From positions 682,001 to 746,000 of the forward strand of contig JACJYV010000001.1 in assembly GCA_020635905.1 (NCBI GenBank): 64,000 nt of DNA, read 5' to 3'. This document shows, in pieces, positions 48,932 through 58,133 of this stretch (position 1 is its first letter; every line of letters begins with the position of its first letter). The position numbers and the translations under genes are program-made. The stretch is from Bacteroidia bacterium. Lineage in GTDB: Bacteria; Bacteroidota; Bacteroidia; J057; JADKCL01. The notes beneath the pieces are model-generated. The model saw nothing but the letters and a program-made list of their open reading frames with translations, was not told where the DNA came from and did no database searches.

Positions 48932-49987
48932 ATGAACCATTTTCCAGAAAGACTAAAATCTGCGAGACGTATGCGGGGCTTTTCGCTACAGGAATTAGCA
49001 GATAAAATGGGTAACCTGGTATCCAAACAGGCGATTAGTAAATACGAAACCGGGCAAATGTTGCCCGAAGGAAGAGTATTGGTTCTGATTTCCAATGCCC
49101 TGAGCCTGCCCCTGGAATACTTTCACCGGCAAAATACCATTGAATTACAAAAAATCGCCTTCCGTAAATTGAAGGGACTCGCGGCAAAAGAAACTGAAAA
49201 GATTCAGGGAATGGGTCTTGATTACCTCGAACGCTACCTTGAACTGGAAGCCATTTTGGGGATCGAACATCAATTTGAAAACCCCATTCATGATCTGCAA
49301 ATTCGGTCGTCACGGGATATTGAAATTGCCTCCCTTAAAATCCGGGAGTACTGGAAAATGGGAAACGATCCTGTTTTCAATGTGCTGGAACTGCTGGAAG
49401 ATCTTAAAATCAAAGTGCTTCAAATATCGGCCGAAAACTCGTTTTCGGGACTTTCAAGCTGGGTAAATGGGAAGATTCCTTTTATCGTCCTCAATACCAA
49501 AGGAGTAGCAGCTAACCGCCTCAGATTTACCGCATTGCATGAGCTTGGTCACCTGGTCCTGAATATCCAACATTTGCCGGAAAAGATTCAGGAGCAATAC
49601 TGTAACCAGTTTGCAGGAGCTTTGCTCCTGCCTGCAGAAAAACTGGAAGCTGAGCTTGGTGGAAAACGGCAGAACATTCTTATCCAGGAACTAGGCCACA
49701 TCAAACAACAATACGGGATTTCTATGCTGGCCATTTTGATCCGGGCCAAAGAGTTGGAATTGATCTCCCAAAGCTATTTTAACCGGCAATACAGGGCCTT
49801 CCGCGAAAATGGATATTTGCAAAAAGAGCCTTATCCCTACCTTGGATATGAAAAATCCAATCGCTTTGAGCAGTTGCTATTCAGAGGAGTAGCCGAGGAA
49901 ATCATTTCGACCAGCAAAGCGGCGGCCCTCAACAACCAAAAGCTATCTGATTTTCGCAAACTTTTAATGACTCCGCAGGAGCCATAG
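48932..49987 (+). CDS. XRE-family regulator fused to ImmA/IrrE-type metallopeptidase
   Basis: 351 residues. An N-terminal helix-turn-helix (about 5-65; FSLQELADKMGNLVSKQAISKYETGQ) is joined to a zinc-peptidase domain with HELGH at 203-207 (TALHELGHLVLN) and the following CNQFAGALLLPAE block. Proteins of this type cleave or sense repressors (ImmA of ICEBs1, IrrE/DdrO systems) and are often antitoxin-like partners. The gene ends 4 bases before a PIN-domain gene, which suggests a two-gene stress or toxin-antitoxin module that controls itself through the operator. Confidence 0.92.
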   Translation: MNHFPERLKSARRMRGFSLQELADKMGNLVSKQAISKYETGQMLPEGRVLVLISNALSLPLEYFHRQNTIELQKIAFRKLKGLAAKETEKIQGMGLDYLERYLELEAILGIEHQFENPIHDLQIRSSRDIEIASLKIREYWKMGNDPVFNVLELLEDLKIKVLQISAENSFSGLSSWVNGKIPFIVLNTKGVAANRLRFTALHELGHLVLNIQHLPEKIQEQYCNQFAGALLLPAEKLEAELGGKRQNILIQELGHIKQQYGISMLAILIRAKELELISQSYFNRQYRAFRENGYLQKEPYPYLGYEKSNRFEQLLFRGVAEEIISTSKAAALNNQKLSDFRKLLMTPQEP

Positions 49988-49991
49988 CAGC

Positions 49992-50495
49992 ATGAAACTG
50001 GTTGTAACGGACGCCAATATTTTTATTGATCTGGTCGAAATGCACCTGCTTGCCTCTTTTTTCGAACTTAAATTTGAATTTTTCACCACATGGGAAGTGT
50101 TGCAGGAACTTGATGAACATGATTTCCAGGAACTTCTGATCGCAGAAAAGTATAAGTGGATCACCATCCATTCATTTTTGCCTTCAGAAGTACCCTCGGT
50201 TAATCAACCTGATGTTTCAAAAGGGCTATCCTACACAGACAGATCTGTGCTTTTTCTGGCGGAGAAAATAAAAGGAATGCTGATCACGGGAGATAATCTG
50301 CTCAGGAAAGAGGCGCCCAAAAGAAACATTGAGGCCCATGGAATTCTGTGGGTCATGGAGCAACTGATCCTGCAAAAAATACTGACACCTGAGGCGGCAA
50401 TTGCCAAACTCAGACAGCTGATGACCATCAATTTATGGCTGCCAGCGAAACTGTGCCAGCAAAAACTGGACGAATGGAAAGCAATGACAGTATAA
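49992..50495 (+). CDS. PIN-domain protein, putative RNase toxin
   Basis: 167 residues. The PIN nuclease fold has acidic residues Asp7 (VVTDANIFIDL), a Glu in VLQELDEHD, an Asp in SYTDRSVLFLAEK and an Asp in MLITGDNLLRKEA, so the metal site looks complete. PIN proteins are often the RNase of type II toxin-antitoxin pairs. Only 4 bases separate it from the XRE/ImmA gene, so the two are co-translated. Confidence 0.87.
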   Translation: MKLVVTDANIFIDLVEMHLLASFFELKFEFFTTWEVLQELDEHDFQELLIAEKYKWITIHSFLPSEVPSVNQPDVSKGLSYTDRSVLFLAEKIKGMLITGDNLLRKEAPKRNIEAHGILWVMEQLILQKILTPEAAIAKLRQLMTINLWLPAKLCQQKLDEWKAMTV

Positions 50496-50588
50496 AATTT
50501 ACACCAAATTCAGGCCATGGGCGTTAATTGTTCGATAATATCCAAATTTGTTTAACGGTTTTCCTAATTTCGGGGCTAAAATTCAATC

Positions 50589-53540
50589 ATGGGCAAAGCC
50601 ATATCCGGCATATTACTTAGCTTAATCCTCTCCCTGGGAGGCGGATTGGCAGTAGCCCAAAATAATTCCCAGGATTCTGCAAAGGGAGGCACCAAAGTCA
50701 AATCTTCCTCAGATTCAGCTCCCAAAACCAGGATCAGCGATGAGCCTGCCGACAATCTCAATCCACAAAAAGAAGATACCCTGCCCACCCTGGAAGAAAT
50801 CCTGAACAGAATGGGCACCTCCTCTTCTCCCCCACCCGTCCAGCAAAATCCAACTCCTCCGCCCAAAGGGCAGCGCCTGGAGATCATCAATGCAGACCTC
50901 TTTGCATACAAGGAAATCAGAAACAGGCCAATCAGAAGGCTCATTGGCAATGTGCATTTGCGTCAGGATACCACAGATTTCCTTTGCGACAGTGCCTACC
51001 AATACCTCGATTCCAACCAAATTGAGGCCTTTTCCAATGTGAAGATTATTCTGAAAGACACCATGCAAATCAGGTCACAATTTCTTTCATACAAAGGAAA
51101 TACCAAGGTTGCTGAGTTTTATCAGAATGTAATTCTTACCAAGGGCAAAACTGTGCTCAAAACCAACCGTCTGACCTATTTTCGCAATGAGAATTACAGT
51201 TTTTACAGTTCTGGTGGCACCCTGACAGACGGGGATAATGTGCTGAAAAGCAAACGGGGCTACTACTACCCTGATGATAAAATCGCCTTTTTTAAGGGTG
51301 ACGTTACGCTTGAGAACAAAGAATTCTCCATGAAAACGGATACCCTGGGGTACGATACAGGCAACGAAACTGCAATTTTTAATGCTCCAACCCAGATTCA
51401 GGACCAGGGGGATAATTTGATTTATACGGAAAGAGGGTTTTATGATACGCATTACGGACTGGCTCTTTTTTACCACAACCCCTACATGCGTGACAGCACC
51501 TACCAAATGTATGCGGATACCTTCTTTTACGACCGAAAACTTGATTTCGGGCGGGCCAAAGGCAAGGTGGAACTGACCAAACTCGATAGTACGATCAAAG
51601 TTTTCGGGAATTACGGGGAATTTGAGCAAATCGGAAACCAGGTGATGATTACGGACAGCGCTTACGCGGTCCAGGTCATGGACAAAGACACCCTGTACCT
51701 TTTGGCAGATACCCTTTGGACCCACGAAGACTCTATCCCTGGCAAGAAAAAAGGCGAAAAAGTGGCCCTGAAATATCTCAGGGCCTTTGGGGATGTGCAT
51801 TTCTACATGAACGACCTGCAGGGAGCCAACGATTCTCTGGTTTATTTTATGGAGGACAGCCTGATCATTTTCATGAAAAAGCCCTTCCTGTGGAGCGGTG
51901 AGCAGCAACTGACTGGCGATACCATCAGGGTTTATTTGAAAAAGCAACAAATTGACTCCCTTTGGGCCGGAAAAAAGGCATTTTTGATCTCAAAAGAAGA
52001 CACGATTGGCTTCAACCAAATGAAAGGCAAGTGGTTGAGCGCAAAATTCAGGAAAAACAAACTTTCCTTCCTGCGTATTCAGGAAAATACTGAAAGCATG
52101 TACTTCGCAAAAGACTCGAAAAACGAGTACATGGGCATGAACCAGGCAAAATGCAATGCAATGACGGTCAGGTTCAAGGAAAATAAACCCAGTAGAATCT
52201 CTTTTATTTCACAAGCAGAAGGCGTCTTTTCGCCACTGCATGAGGTCATTTTCAAAGAAAATCAATTAGAGGGCTTCAACTGGAGGCCTGATAAAAGGCC
52301 AGAAAAACCCAGGGGCATCTACTTCGGCCCGCGTATGCCTCAACCTGAAAAAACGGTTTTTGACAGCCTGGACACGGAAGCCAATGTTTTGCGGGAAATT
52401 TTGGATAAGGCAGAACAATTGAGGGATGAATTTCAGGCAAAACGGGCTCAGGATAGCATCAATGCTGTCCGTGACAGCCTGAAGGCGCTTGGAATGGGTG
52501 AGGATATTTCACAGGAATCGGATAATGGGAAACCTAAAAATTCATCATCCAAATCCACCAAAGGCGAAAAGAACGGGCCTGAAAAGAAAAAAGACAAAGC
52601 AAAAGACCAGGACAAGGAAGCTAAACCTGAACCCAAAAAGAAGGTCACCAAAGAAGAAAAGGAAAAGGCGGCTGCGCAAAAGAAAAAAGATGCCAGAAGC
52701 AGAAAGGCCAAACGGAAACAGGAGAAATTGCGTAAAAAAGCCGCCAAAGCGGCTGAAAAAGACAGAAAACGCAAAGAAAGGGAAAAAGAAAAATCAGAGC
52801 CCCTGAACGGAGATACGCTAACCACTTCTGGCAAAAGTAGGCCCGTGGAAAAGGTGAATTCCAATTCAGAACCAGAAAAGGACAACCTGGAAGGTCAAAC
52901 TCTCCCCAAAAACGCTGAACCGCAAAATGATAAACCTGGGAACGGAGAACCACGAAAAGAAACAGCTCTGCCTGAAAATGAAAATAAGGAGTCCCAATTA
53001 GTAGATTCCAGGGAAGAACCTGGCACTTCTGAAAATATTTCTGAAACCAAACAAGAGCCTGTTACAGTGGAAACCAGGACTGACCCCACCATTCCTGAAA
53101 AAACTGCAGGGGACCCAGTAGTCACTCCACAGAAGGAACCAAACATTTCTGAAAAAACTGCGGAAGAACCAGTAGCTGAGCCCCGGGAGAAACCCACCAT
53201 TTCTGAGAAAATGGTGGAGGAGACCACCACAGAAACAAAGGAAGAGCCTTCAATTACGGAAACCCAGGAAAAGCCACCGCTAGCCGAAAAGAGTGTAGAA
53301 AATAAAATCTCAACAAAGGAAGTATCCCAACCCGAAAACAGCGAAAAAGACGATCCTGTTACGGAAAAAGAAGACAAAACCGCACGAGAAGGACAAAATA
53401 TAAACGTTTCCCCTGCCCAAACGGGTGCCACAAAAGAGGAAAAATGGATTTCCAAGCAGAAGAAAAAACTGGCCAAAGATCAGGAACGACTTCAGAAAAA
53501 AGCCCTGAAAATGCGGCGAAAGATTGACCAGGGTAAATAA
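50589..53540 (+). CDS. OstA-like LPS-transport protein with long charged tail
   Basis: 983 residues. The signal peptide ends about residue 22 (GGGLAVAQ). After a Pro/Ser-rich linker, residues about 95-590 form the OstA-like beta-jellyroll array seen in Bacteroidota (NADLFAYKEIRNRPIRRLIG, GNVHLRQDTTDFLCDSA, repeated short strands). Relatives of LptA/LptD N-domains bind LPS in the periplasm. Residues about 600-983 are very unusual for the family: a Lys/Glu-rich coil (KKKDKAKDQDKEAKPEPKKK), degenerate repeats of EKTAEEPVAEP / EEPSITETQEKP type, and a final basic KKLAKDQERLQKKALK. The tail is probably disordered. Confidence 0.85.
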   Translation: MGKAISGILLSLILSLGGGLAVAQNNSQDSAKGGTKVKSSSDSAPKTRISDEPADNLNPQKEDTLPTLEEILNRMGTSSSPPPVQQNPTPPPKGQRLEIINADLFAYKEIRNRPIRRLIGNVHLRQDTTDFLCDSAYQYLDSNQIEAFSNVKIILKDTMQIRSQFLSYKGNTKVAEFYQNVILTKGKTVLKTNRLTYFRNENYSFYSSGGTLTDGDNVLKSKRGYYYPDDKIAFFKGDVTLENKEFSMKTDTLGYDTGNETAIFNAPTQIQDQGDNLIYTERGFYDTHYGLALFYHNPYMRDSTYQMYADTFFYDRKLDFGRAKGKVELTKLDSTIKVFGNYGEFEQIGNQVMITDSAYAVQVMDKDTLYLLADTLWTHEDSIPGKKKGEKVALKYLRAFGDVHFYMNDLQGANDSLVYFMEDSLIIFMKKPFLWSGEQQLTGDTIRVYLKKQQIDSLWAGKKAFLISKEDTIGFNQMKGKWLSAKFRKNKLSFLRIQENTESMYFAKDSKNEYMGMNQAKCNAMTVRFKENKPSRISFISQAEGVFSPLHEVIFKENQLEGFNWRPDKRPEKPRGIYFGPRMPQPEKTVFDSLDTEANVLREILDKAEQLRDEFQAKRAQDSINAVRDSLKALGMGEDISQESDNGKPKNSSSKSTKGEKNGPEKKKDKAKDQDKEAKPEPKKKVTKEEKEKAAAQKKKDARSRKAKRKQEKLRKKAAKAAEKDRKRKEREKEKSEPLNGDTLTTSGKSRPVEKVNSNSEPEKDNLEGQTLPKNAEPQNDKPGNGEPRKETALPENENKESQLVDSREEPGTSENISETKQEPVTVETRTDPTIPEKTAGDPVVTPQKEPNISEKTAEEPVAEPREKPTISEKMVEETTTETKEEPSITETQEKPPLAEKSVENKISTKEVSQPENSEKDDPVTEKEDKTAREGQNINVSPAQTGATKEEKWISKQKKKLAKDQERLQKKALKMRRKIDQGK

Positions 53541-53583
53541 CCCGCCTCCTCCCGGGAATTTGTCGCAAATTTGACTTTCGTCA

Positions 53584-53615
53584 TTGGGGCAAGTTCGGGG
53601 AAATTATTATATTTG
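53584..53615 (+). promoter_or_regulatory. Promoter of the Cys/Lys-rich exported protein
   Basis: TTG at 53584-53586, 21 bp, then TATATTTG at 53608-53615, an exact -7 match. The start codon is at 53650. Confidence 0.65.
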
Positions 53616-53649
53616 AAATGAATAAAAACGATTAACTCGAATTCATACT

Positions 53650-54009
53650 ATGAAAAATTTATTTGCAACCTTAGCACTTGCCCTTTGTATGACCTTTGGC
53701 TTTGCCCTCACCAATACCGTTCAGGCTTCTGCTGACCACGGCATTGAAATGGTCAAAGGCAAAGACAAAAAGGACAAGAATAAGAAAAACAAAAAGAAAA
53801 AAGGCGAAAGCTGCTGCTCTCAGGCTAACGGAGGTTCTGCTGCCGCAGGATGCTGCGCAGGCAAAAATGCTGGCTCTGCTTCCAATGCTTCAGGAGCTGC
53901 CAATGCTGGCGGCACCAGCACACCCGCAGCCGCTGGCACCTGCACTAAAAAAGCTGAAGGTTGCTCAGGAGCTGCCCAAAAGCAGTGCACCGGGCACAAA
54001 GAGCAATAA
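53650..54009 (+). CDS. Small exported Lys- and Cys-rich protein
   Basis: 119 residues. The signal peptide MKNLFATLALALCMTFGFAL ends in VQA-S. Then comes a solid basic block (GKDKKDKNKKNKKKKG), and then six or seven cysteines, two of them as CC pairs (ESCCSQ, GCCAGK, GTCTKK, EGCSGA, KQCTGH), spaced by Gly/Ala/Ser-rich linker. The composition suggests a flexible metal-binding or disulfide-linked matrix peptide. No family recognised. It has its own promoter and terminator, so it is probably well expressed. Confidence 0.72.
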   Translation: MKNLFATLALALCMTFGFALTNTVQASADHGIEMVKGKDKKDKNKKNKKKKGESCCSQANGGSAAAGCCAGKNAGSASNASGAANAGGTSTPAAAGTCTKKAEGCSGAAQKQCTGHKEQ

Positions 54010-54032
54010 GCACGGCCCCGCAAAAAATAATC

Positions 54033-54060
54033 AGCCGGTCCAATGGACCGGCTTTTTTTA
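54033..54060 (+). terminator. Rho-independent terminator
   Basis: AGCCGGTCC, AAT, GGACCGGCT followed by TTTTTT, 24 bases after the stop of the Cys/Lys-rich gene. Confidence 0.9.
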
Positions 54061-54138
54061 TGCTTTTCCATTCCAAACAGAATGAGTTTTTTAAACCATT
54101 TCCAAAAATCCCCGTAAATGAGGTCAAAATAATTTACC

Positions 54139-54375
54139 ATGAGCAACATCGTTTCACACAAGAAAAAATTTGTAATTCCCGCCATTGCTTCGGCCATCAT
54201 TCCTGGCCTGGGTCAATTATTCAAAGGACAGATTTTTAAGGGAGTTGCGGTTTGGGCCGCAGTTGGAATCACCGCCTTCCTGTTCAAAAGCTGGCTTTTT
54301 CCCATATTTGGAATCGTTTGGCTGATCAACGTGCTGGACGCCCTGTTGTCGAACGACAACGAAAAACTCCTGTAA
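54139..54375 (+). CDS. Small two-helix membrane protein (78 aa)
   Basis: Contains the PAIASAIIPGLGQLFKGQI motif and two hydrophobic segments (about 12-30 and 35-65). The PGLGQ turn is common in small TM2/DUF-type membrane proteins of Bacteroidota. Role unknown. It lies between a terminator and a convergent gene. Confidence 0.75.
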   Translation: MSNIVSHKKKFVIPAIASAIIPGLGQLFKGQIFKGVAVWAAVGITAFLFKSWLFPIFGIVWLINVLDALLSNDNEKLL

Positions 54376-54380
54376 TCCTT

Positions 54381-55241
54381 TCAACGAAAGGCAATCCCAT
54401 TATTTCCCAGATCAAGGGTCACAGTAGCCTTCAGCCACAGACAGGAAAATTCAGGTTCCATCTGTTCCTTCAGGGACAAGTCTTTACCCAAATCAAATGA
54501 TTCCTTTTGCAGGATTTGCGCAATTTCCTGCGCCTTTTGAATATTGGAAGCCTTTTTGATCACCACCAAAGGTTGGTGGGGACTGGCCTGGCCGGGTGAC
54601 CAGTACAAATCAAATTCATACTTGTCCTTAATGCGGCCCCAAATATTGAGAGGATGGCAGAAAGGCTTGAATAACCTGCGCAATTCCCGCTTCTGACGGA
54701 CAAAAGAGGCCTTCACCCCGCAGGTTGCACCTGCATTCAAAAGTCGGGAAAATTCCTTTTCCCGGTCCTCATCCCAGGGTGTCAAAAGGTTTTGACCAAA
54801 TTTGTCCATCCTGGAAGGGCTGCCTGGAACGGTCGGCTGCTTTACCAGCTCAGATTTGAGGTATTCCTCCAGCATCCAGATCAGTCGGTAACGGACAGCA
54901 TCCACCTTTTCAGAGGCCTCCAGATCCCCGGCAAGCTCACCAAACTGCCCTGAATCAATTTGCAGACCAAGATTGGTTCGGGATGAAAACAGGTTGAATT
55001 CGCTGACCAGAGACTTCAAATCCTCCAATTCCCGAAACCGCTCCAGATGCTCCCTGAAAAAAGTATGATCCTCTTTCAACCAGGGCTCTGCCCATTCTTT
55101 GGAAACCAGCATTTGGGAATTTCGGACATTCCAGGAAGGAACCGCATCCGCAACCTCCTCGCAGTGAAGATTATACATCAATATCCAGAAGCCCAAAAAG
55201 GCGGCTAAGAAAGTCAGTATGTCGCGAATCCAATTATTCAC
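54381..55241 (-). CDS. Membrane-anchored protein of unknown function (286 aa)
   Basis: Begins with GTG at 55241 (no nearby ATG fits better). One N-terminal helix (ILTFLAAFLGFWILMYNL) would anchor it, followed by about 255 mostly helical, charged residues with a Cys pair region (NAGATCGVKASF, FKPFCHPLNIW). No domain is recognised. It converges with the small membrane-protein gene. Confidence 0.65.
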   Translation of the reverse strand: MNNWIRDILTFLAAFLGFWILMYNLHCEEVADAVPSWNVRNSQMLVSKEWAEPWLKEDHTFFREHLERFRELEDLKSLVSEFNLFSSRTNLGLQIDSGQFGELAGDLEASEKVDAVRYRLIWMLEEYLKSELVKQPTVPGSPSRMDKFGQNLLTPWDEDREKEFSRLLNAGATCGVKASFVRQKRELRRLFKPFCHPLNIWGRIKDKYEFDLYWSPGQASPHQPLVVIKKASNIQKAQEIAQILQKESFDLGKDLSLKEQMEPEFSCLWLKATVTLDLGNNGIAFR

Positions 55242-55444
55242 CCGGATAGTTAACGATTGTGTTGCTCCTGAAAATATACAAAATTTTGGACATTAATTTT
55301 CCATAACTCCCGCCGCAGGCCCAAAACACGTCTGCAGGCCTTCCTGGTGGATCTCCTTTCCAAATCCTGAAAAATTATCTGTTCTCAAATCCCCGAAAAC
55401 CATTTTTTCCATCTAAATTAACCCCTAAACCAAATCCCATCAAA

Positions 55445-55864
55445 ATGAGCTCCAATTCAGCCCAAAAGGGCAAAATCTACCTGGAAAGGATCCTCGCCTG
55501 GATTACCACCCTCATTCTTCTGCAAACCCTTTACTTCAAATTTTCTGGCGCCGAAGAATCTGTCTGGATCTTCACCCAGATGGGAATTGAGCCCTGGGGC
55601 CGCTTCTTCACAGGAGGCGTCGAGTTGGTGGCAGGTATCCTGTTGCTCATTCCCCGCACAGCCATTTATGGGGCCGGCCTCAGCCTCGGCACCATTGCAG
55701 GCGCCCTGTTTTCTCACTTATTTGTACTGGGAATCGTGGTCAAAGACGATGGAGGCTTCCTGTTTATCCTTGCGGCAGTGGTTTTCGTCCTCTCAGCCCT
55801 CATACTTTTCCTGCGCATGAACGAAATCAAAGCCCTCCTCAACAAAATCCTCAAAAAAGGATAA
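55445..55864 (+). CDS. DoxX-family membrane protein
   Basis: 139 residues, four transmembrane helices, with the DoxX patterns RILAWITTLILLQTLYFKFSG in helix 1 and FTGGVELVAGILLLIPR in helix 2. DoxX proteins are linked to respiration or sulfur metabolism in some organisms; the exact role is unknown here. The next gene starts 29 bases downstream. Confidence 0.85.
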   Translation: MSSNSAQKGKIYLERILAWITTLILLQTLYFKFSGAEESVWIFTQMGIEPWGRFFTGGVELVAGILLLIPRTAIYGAGLSLGTIAGALFSHLFVLGIVVKDDGGFLFILAAVVFVLSALILFLRMNEIKALLNKILKKG

Positions 55865-55893
55865 ATTCGACCCTCACCACTTACCAACCCCGC

Positions 55894-56325
55894 ATGCTCC
55901 ATTTTCCTGCTGAAAAAAACACCTCCAACCTTTTGCAGGCATTCTGGCAATGGGCCAGCCTGCTGGCAGATGAAAATATTCAGCCTGCGGTGGAAGCCCT
56001 CGTCTGGAAAAAACATCCCCAACCCGATCCCCAGGCCTGGCAAAGCGAAATCAGAGAATTTTTCTTTGGGCCAGAAAATCTCCTTTATCCATTCTGCCCT
56101 CCCCCCGGCTCGCGGGAAGTGTTCGAAGAAATGGCCGAAATCGAATGGGAAGACATTCACACCCACGATCCTGCAATTGTGGGCTGGGCCATGTTTTACC
56201 TGCCCCTGATCCCTTCAGAAGAGCAAAATACCCCCGAATCAGACCTTTACGCCCTGCCTGTTTCATTTTTCATCCGCGAAACTGAAGGAGCATTTGCCTT
56301 CGAATTTGATGAATTTCACCTCTGA
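55894..56325 (+). CDS. Hypothetical acidic protein (143 aa)
   Basis: Soluble and acidic, rich in Trp and Pro (FWQWASLLADENIQPA, WQSEIREFFFGPENLLYPF). No signal peptide and no recognised domain. It is close behind DoxX on the same strand, so co-transcription is likely. Confidence 0.6.
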   Translation: MLHFPAEKNTSNLLQAFWQWASLLADENIQPAVEALVWKKHPQPDPQAWQSEIREFFFGPENLLYPFCPPPGSREVFEEMAEIEWEDIHTHDPAIVGWAMFYLPLIPSEEQNTPESDLYALPVSFFIRETEGAFAFEFDEFHL

Positions 56326-56461
56326 ACCCCACCTGAAAATTTGTGAAAAAGTGGGATATTTTGCCCATTTCAAGCCATAATCGCCCATTTAAGTCCCTTT
56401 TTTGCAATGAATTGGGGATAAATTGTAATTTCACCCACGCAGCCCGGATTCTGCATTAAAA

Positions 56462-57787
56462 ATGAAAATGATACATCTCATGAAACACATTCCCGCCAAA
56501 GCCCTTCGCATGATGTTTTGGACCATCATCCTGATATTTACTTCCCTTCAAATTCATGCCCAGGACCTCGAAACGGAACTTTTTGCCCTCCCTGACGTCA
56601 TTTTCAAAGAAATCAACCACGCTGGAAAACAACCTGCCTACGAGCTCAAAATCAAACAGCCCATCGACCACAAAGCCCCTGAAAAAGGCTGGTTTTACCA
56701 ACGGGCCTTTCTGACCCACGCTGGCTTCGACCGTCCCACCGTGATCGTCACCGAGGGTTACGACCGTTCCACCAACCGCCCCTACGAACTATCCAATCTC
56801 CTGAAAGCCAATCAGATAGACGTCGAGCACCGCTACTTTGGCATCAGCCGCCCCGATTCAGCCCATTTCGACTGGCAATACCTCACCCTCGAGCAGGCCA
56901 CCGCAGATCTGCACCACATCAATGAATTATTCCGCAACCTCTACAAAGGCAAATGGATCAGCACAGGCATCAGCAAAGGCGGCCAAACCACCATATTTTA
57001 CCGTTATTTCTACCCCAATGACGTAGATGTGAGCGTCCCCTACGTAGCCCCGCTCAATCTTTCCCTTGAAGATCAGCGCATTTACGACTTCATCAACCAT
57101 GCCGGGACGGACGAATGCCGCGCCAAAATCCTCGAATTTCAAAAGACCCTGCTCAAAAAGCGCAATGAAATCCTGCCCCTGCTCAAATGGTACAGCAAGG
57201 GCGGAAAACTCAAATTTACCTACCTCACCCTCGAGCAGGCCTTCGAATACGGGGTGCTCGAATACTCCTTTTCCTTTTGGCAATGGGGCGCAGATTGCAG
57301 CAAAATTCCCGGCAAAAATGCCTCCATTGATGAAATGCTCGACCATTTCATCGAAGTTTCGGGCATCTCATTTTTCAGCGACCACGATATCAAATACTTC
57401 GAGTCTCACTACTACCAGGCCGGCAGCCAGATGGGCTATTACGGCTACGAAACCGAACCTTTCAAGGGCCTGCTCAAAGCCCTGCCCATGAATCCTCACC
57501 CCAGCGCCATTTTCATGCCCGAAAAACTGCCCCTCACTTTCGACGGCAAACTCATGAAAAAAGTCTATGACTGGACCCAAAACGAGGCCAATAACATGCT
57601 TTACATCAACGGAGCCATAGACACCTGGTCGGCCACCGCGCCTCCTCCCTCTGAGGTGGTGAACTCGCTTTGGTTTTACCTCAAAGGCAAAGACCACGCC
57701 GCCGCCCGTATCTCCAACATGGATGCAGCCCAGCGCACCCAGTTCAACCAGGCCATCGAAGACTGGCTCGGCATAAAACTCAACTAA
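56462..57787 (+). CDS. S37-family secreted peptidase (tripeptidyl aminopeptidase-like)
   Basis: 441 residues. The signal peptide is about 1-33 (ends LQIHAQ). The S37 fold has the oxyanion region PTVIVTEGYDR, VEHRYFGISRPDS, and the nucleophile Ser171 in STGISKGGQTTIF. A late Asp (YINGAIDTWSA) and a His in KGKDHAAARI are candidates for the remaining triad. Relatives release N-terminal tripeptides from peptides with Pro. Expected to be periplasmic or surface-exposed, feeding peptide uptake. Confidence 0.9.
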   Translation: MKMIHLMKHIPAKALRMMFWTIILIFTSLQIHAQDLETELFALPDVIFKEINHAGKQPAYELKIKQPIDHKAPEKGWFYQRAFLTHAGFDRPTVIVTEGYDRSTNRPYELSNLLKANQIDVEHRYFGISRPDSAHFDWQYLTLEQATADLHHINELFRNLYKGKWISTGISKGGQTTIFYRYFYPNDVDVSVPYVAPLNLSLEDQRIYDFINHAGTDECRAKILEFQKTLLKKRNEILPLLKWYSKGGKLKFTYLTLEQAFEYGVLEYSFSFWQWGADCSKIPGKNASIDEMLDHFIEVSGISFFSDHDIKYFESHYYQAGSQMGYYGYETEPFKGLLKALPMNPHPSAIFMPEKLPLTFDGKLMKKVYDWTQNEANNMLYINGAIDTWSATAPPPSEVVNSLWFYLKGKDHAAARISNMDAAQRTQFNQAIEDWLGIKLN

Positions 57788-57811
57788 TCAACTACTTAAC
57801 AGACCAGCTTA

Positions 57812-57857
57812 CAACCCAGAACTCAGAACTTACAACTTAGAACTCACAACTAACAAC
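57812..57857 (+). repeat. Heptad array AACTNAN ending at a start codon
   Basis: Six consecutive 7-mers of type AACTCAG, AACTTAC, AACTTAG and AACTAAC, with the last AAC directly followed by the ATG at 57858. This is the complement of the NNNAGTT type at about 25062-25138. Confidence 0.85.
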
Positions 57858-58133
57858 ATGATCCAATACCAGGACTTCTTCCCCACCCTCGAAAAAGCGG
57901 GCATCTTCACCGCCGACAAAATCGAAAGCCTCCAGGACCCGCTCAGCCGCATGAACACCTGGATCGAAGACAATCCCGGCATCGAAGTCATCAACATCGA
58001 GACCGTAGTCCTGCCCAACATCTACAAAAAAAGCACCTCATCCACCTCCAATCCCAGCCTCAAAACCGAGCCCAGCCAATCCGACAAATGGTATCAGGGC
58101 TTCCGCATCTGGTATCGGGAAGGACATTTTTAA
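57858..58133 (+). CDS. Small hypothetical protein (91 aa)
   Basis: Soluble, with a helix-forming N-terminal half (YQDFFPTLEKAGIFTADKIE) and a Ser/Thr-rich linker before WYQGFRIWYREGHF. It has no ribosome-binding site because the heptad array runs to the ATG. Codon use resembles that of the S37 gene just upstream. No family recognised. Confidence 0.5.
   Translation: MIQYQDFFPTLEKAGIFTADKIESLQDPLSRMNTWIEDNPGIEVINIETVVLPNIYKKSTSSTSNPSLKTEPSQSDKWYQGFRIWYREGHF

Noticed and set aside
50521..50588. Full promoter for the OstA-like gene at TAATTTCG (50565-50572)
   Set aside because: The nearest upstream TTG gives a 14-bp spacer, too short for the Bacteroidota sigma factor, so only the -7 resemblance remains.
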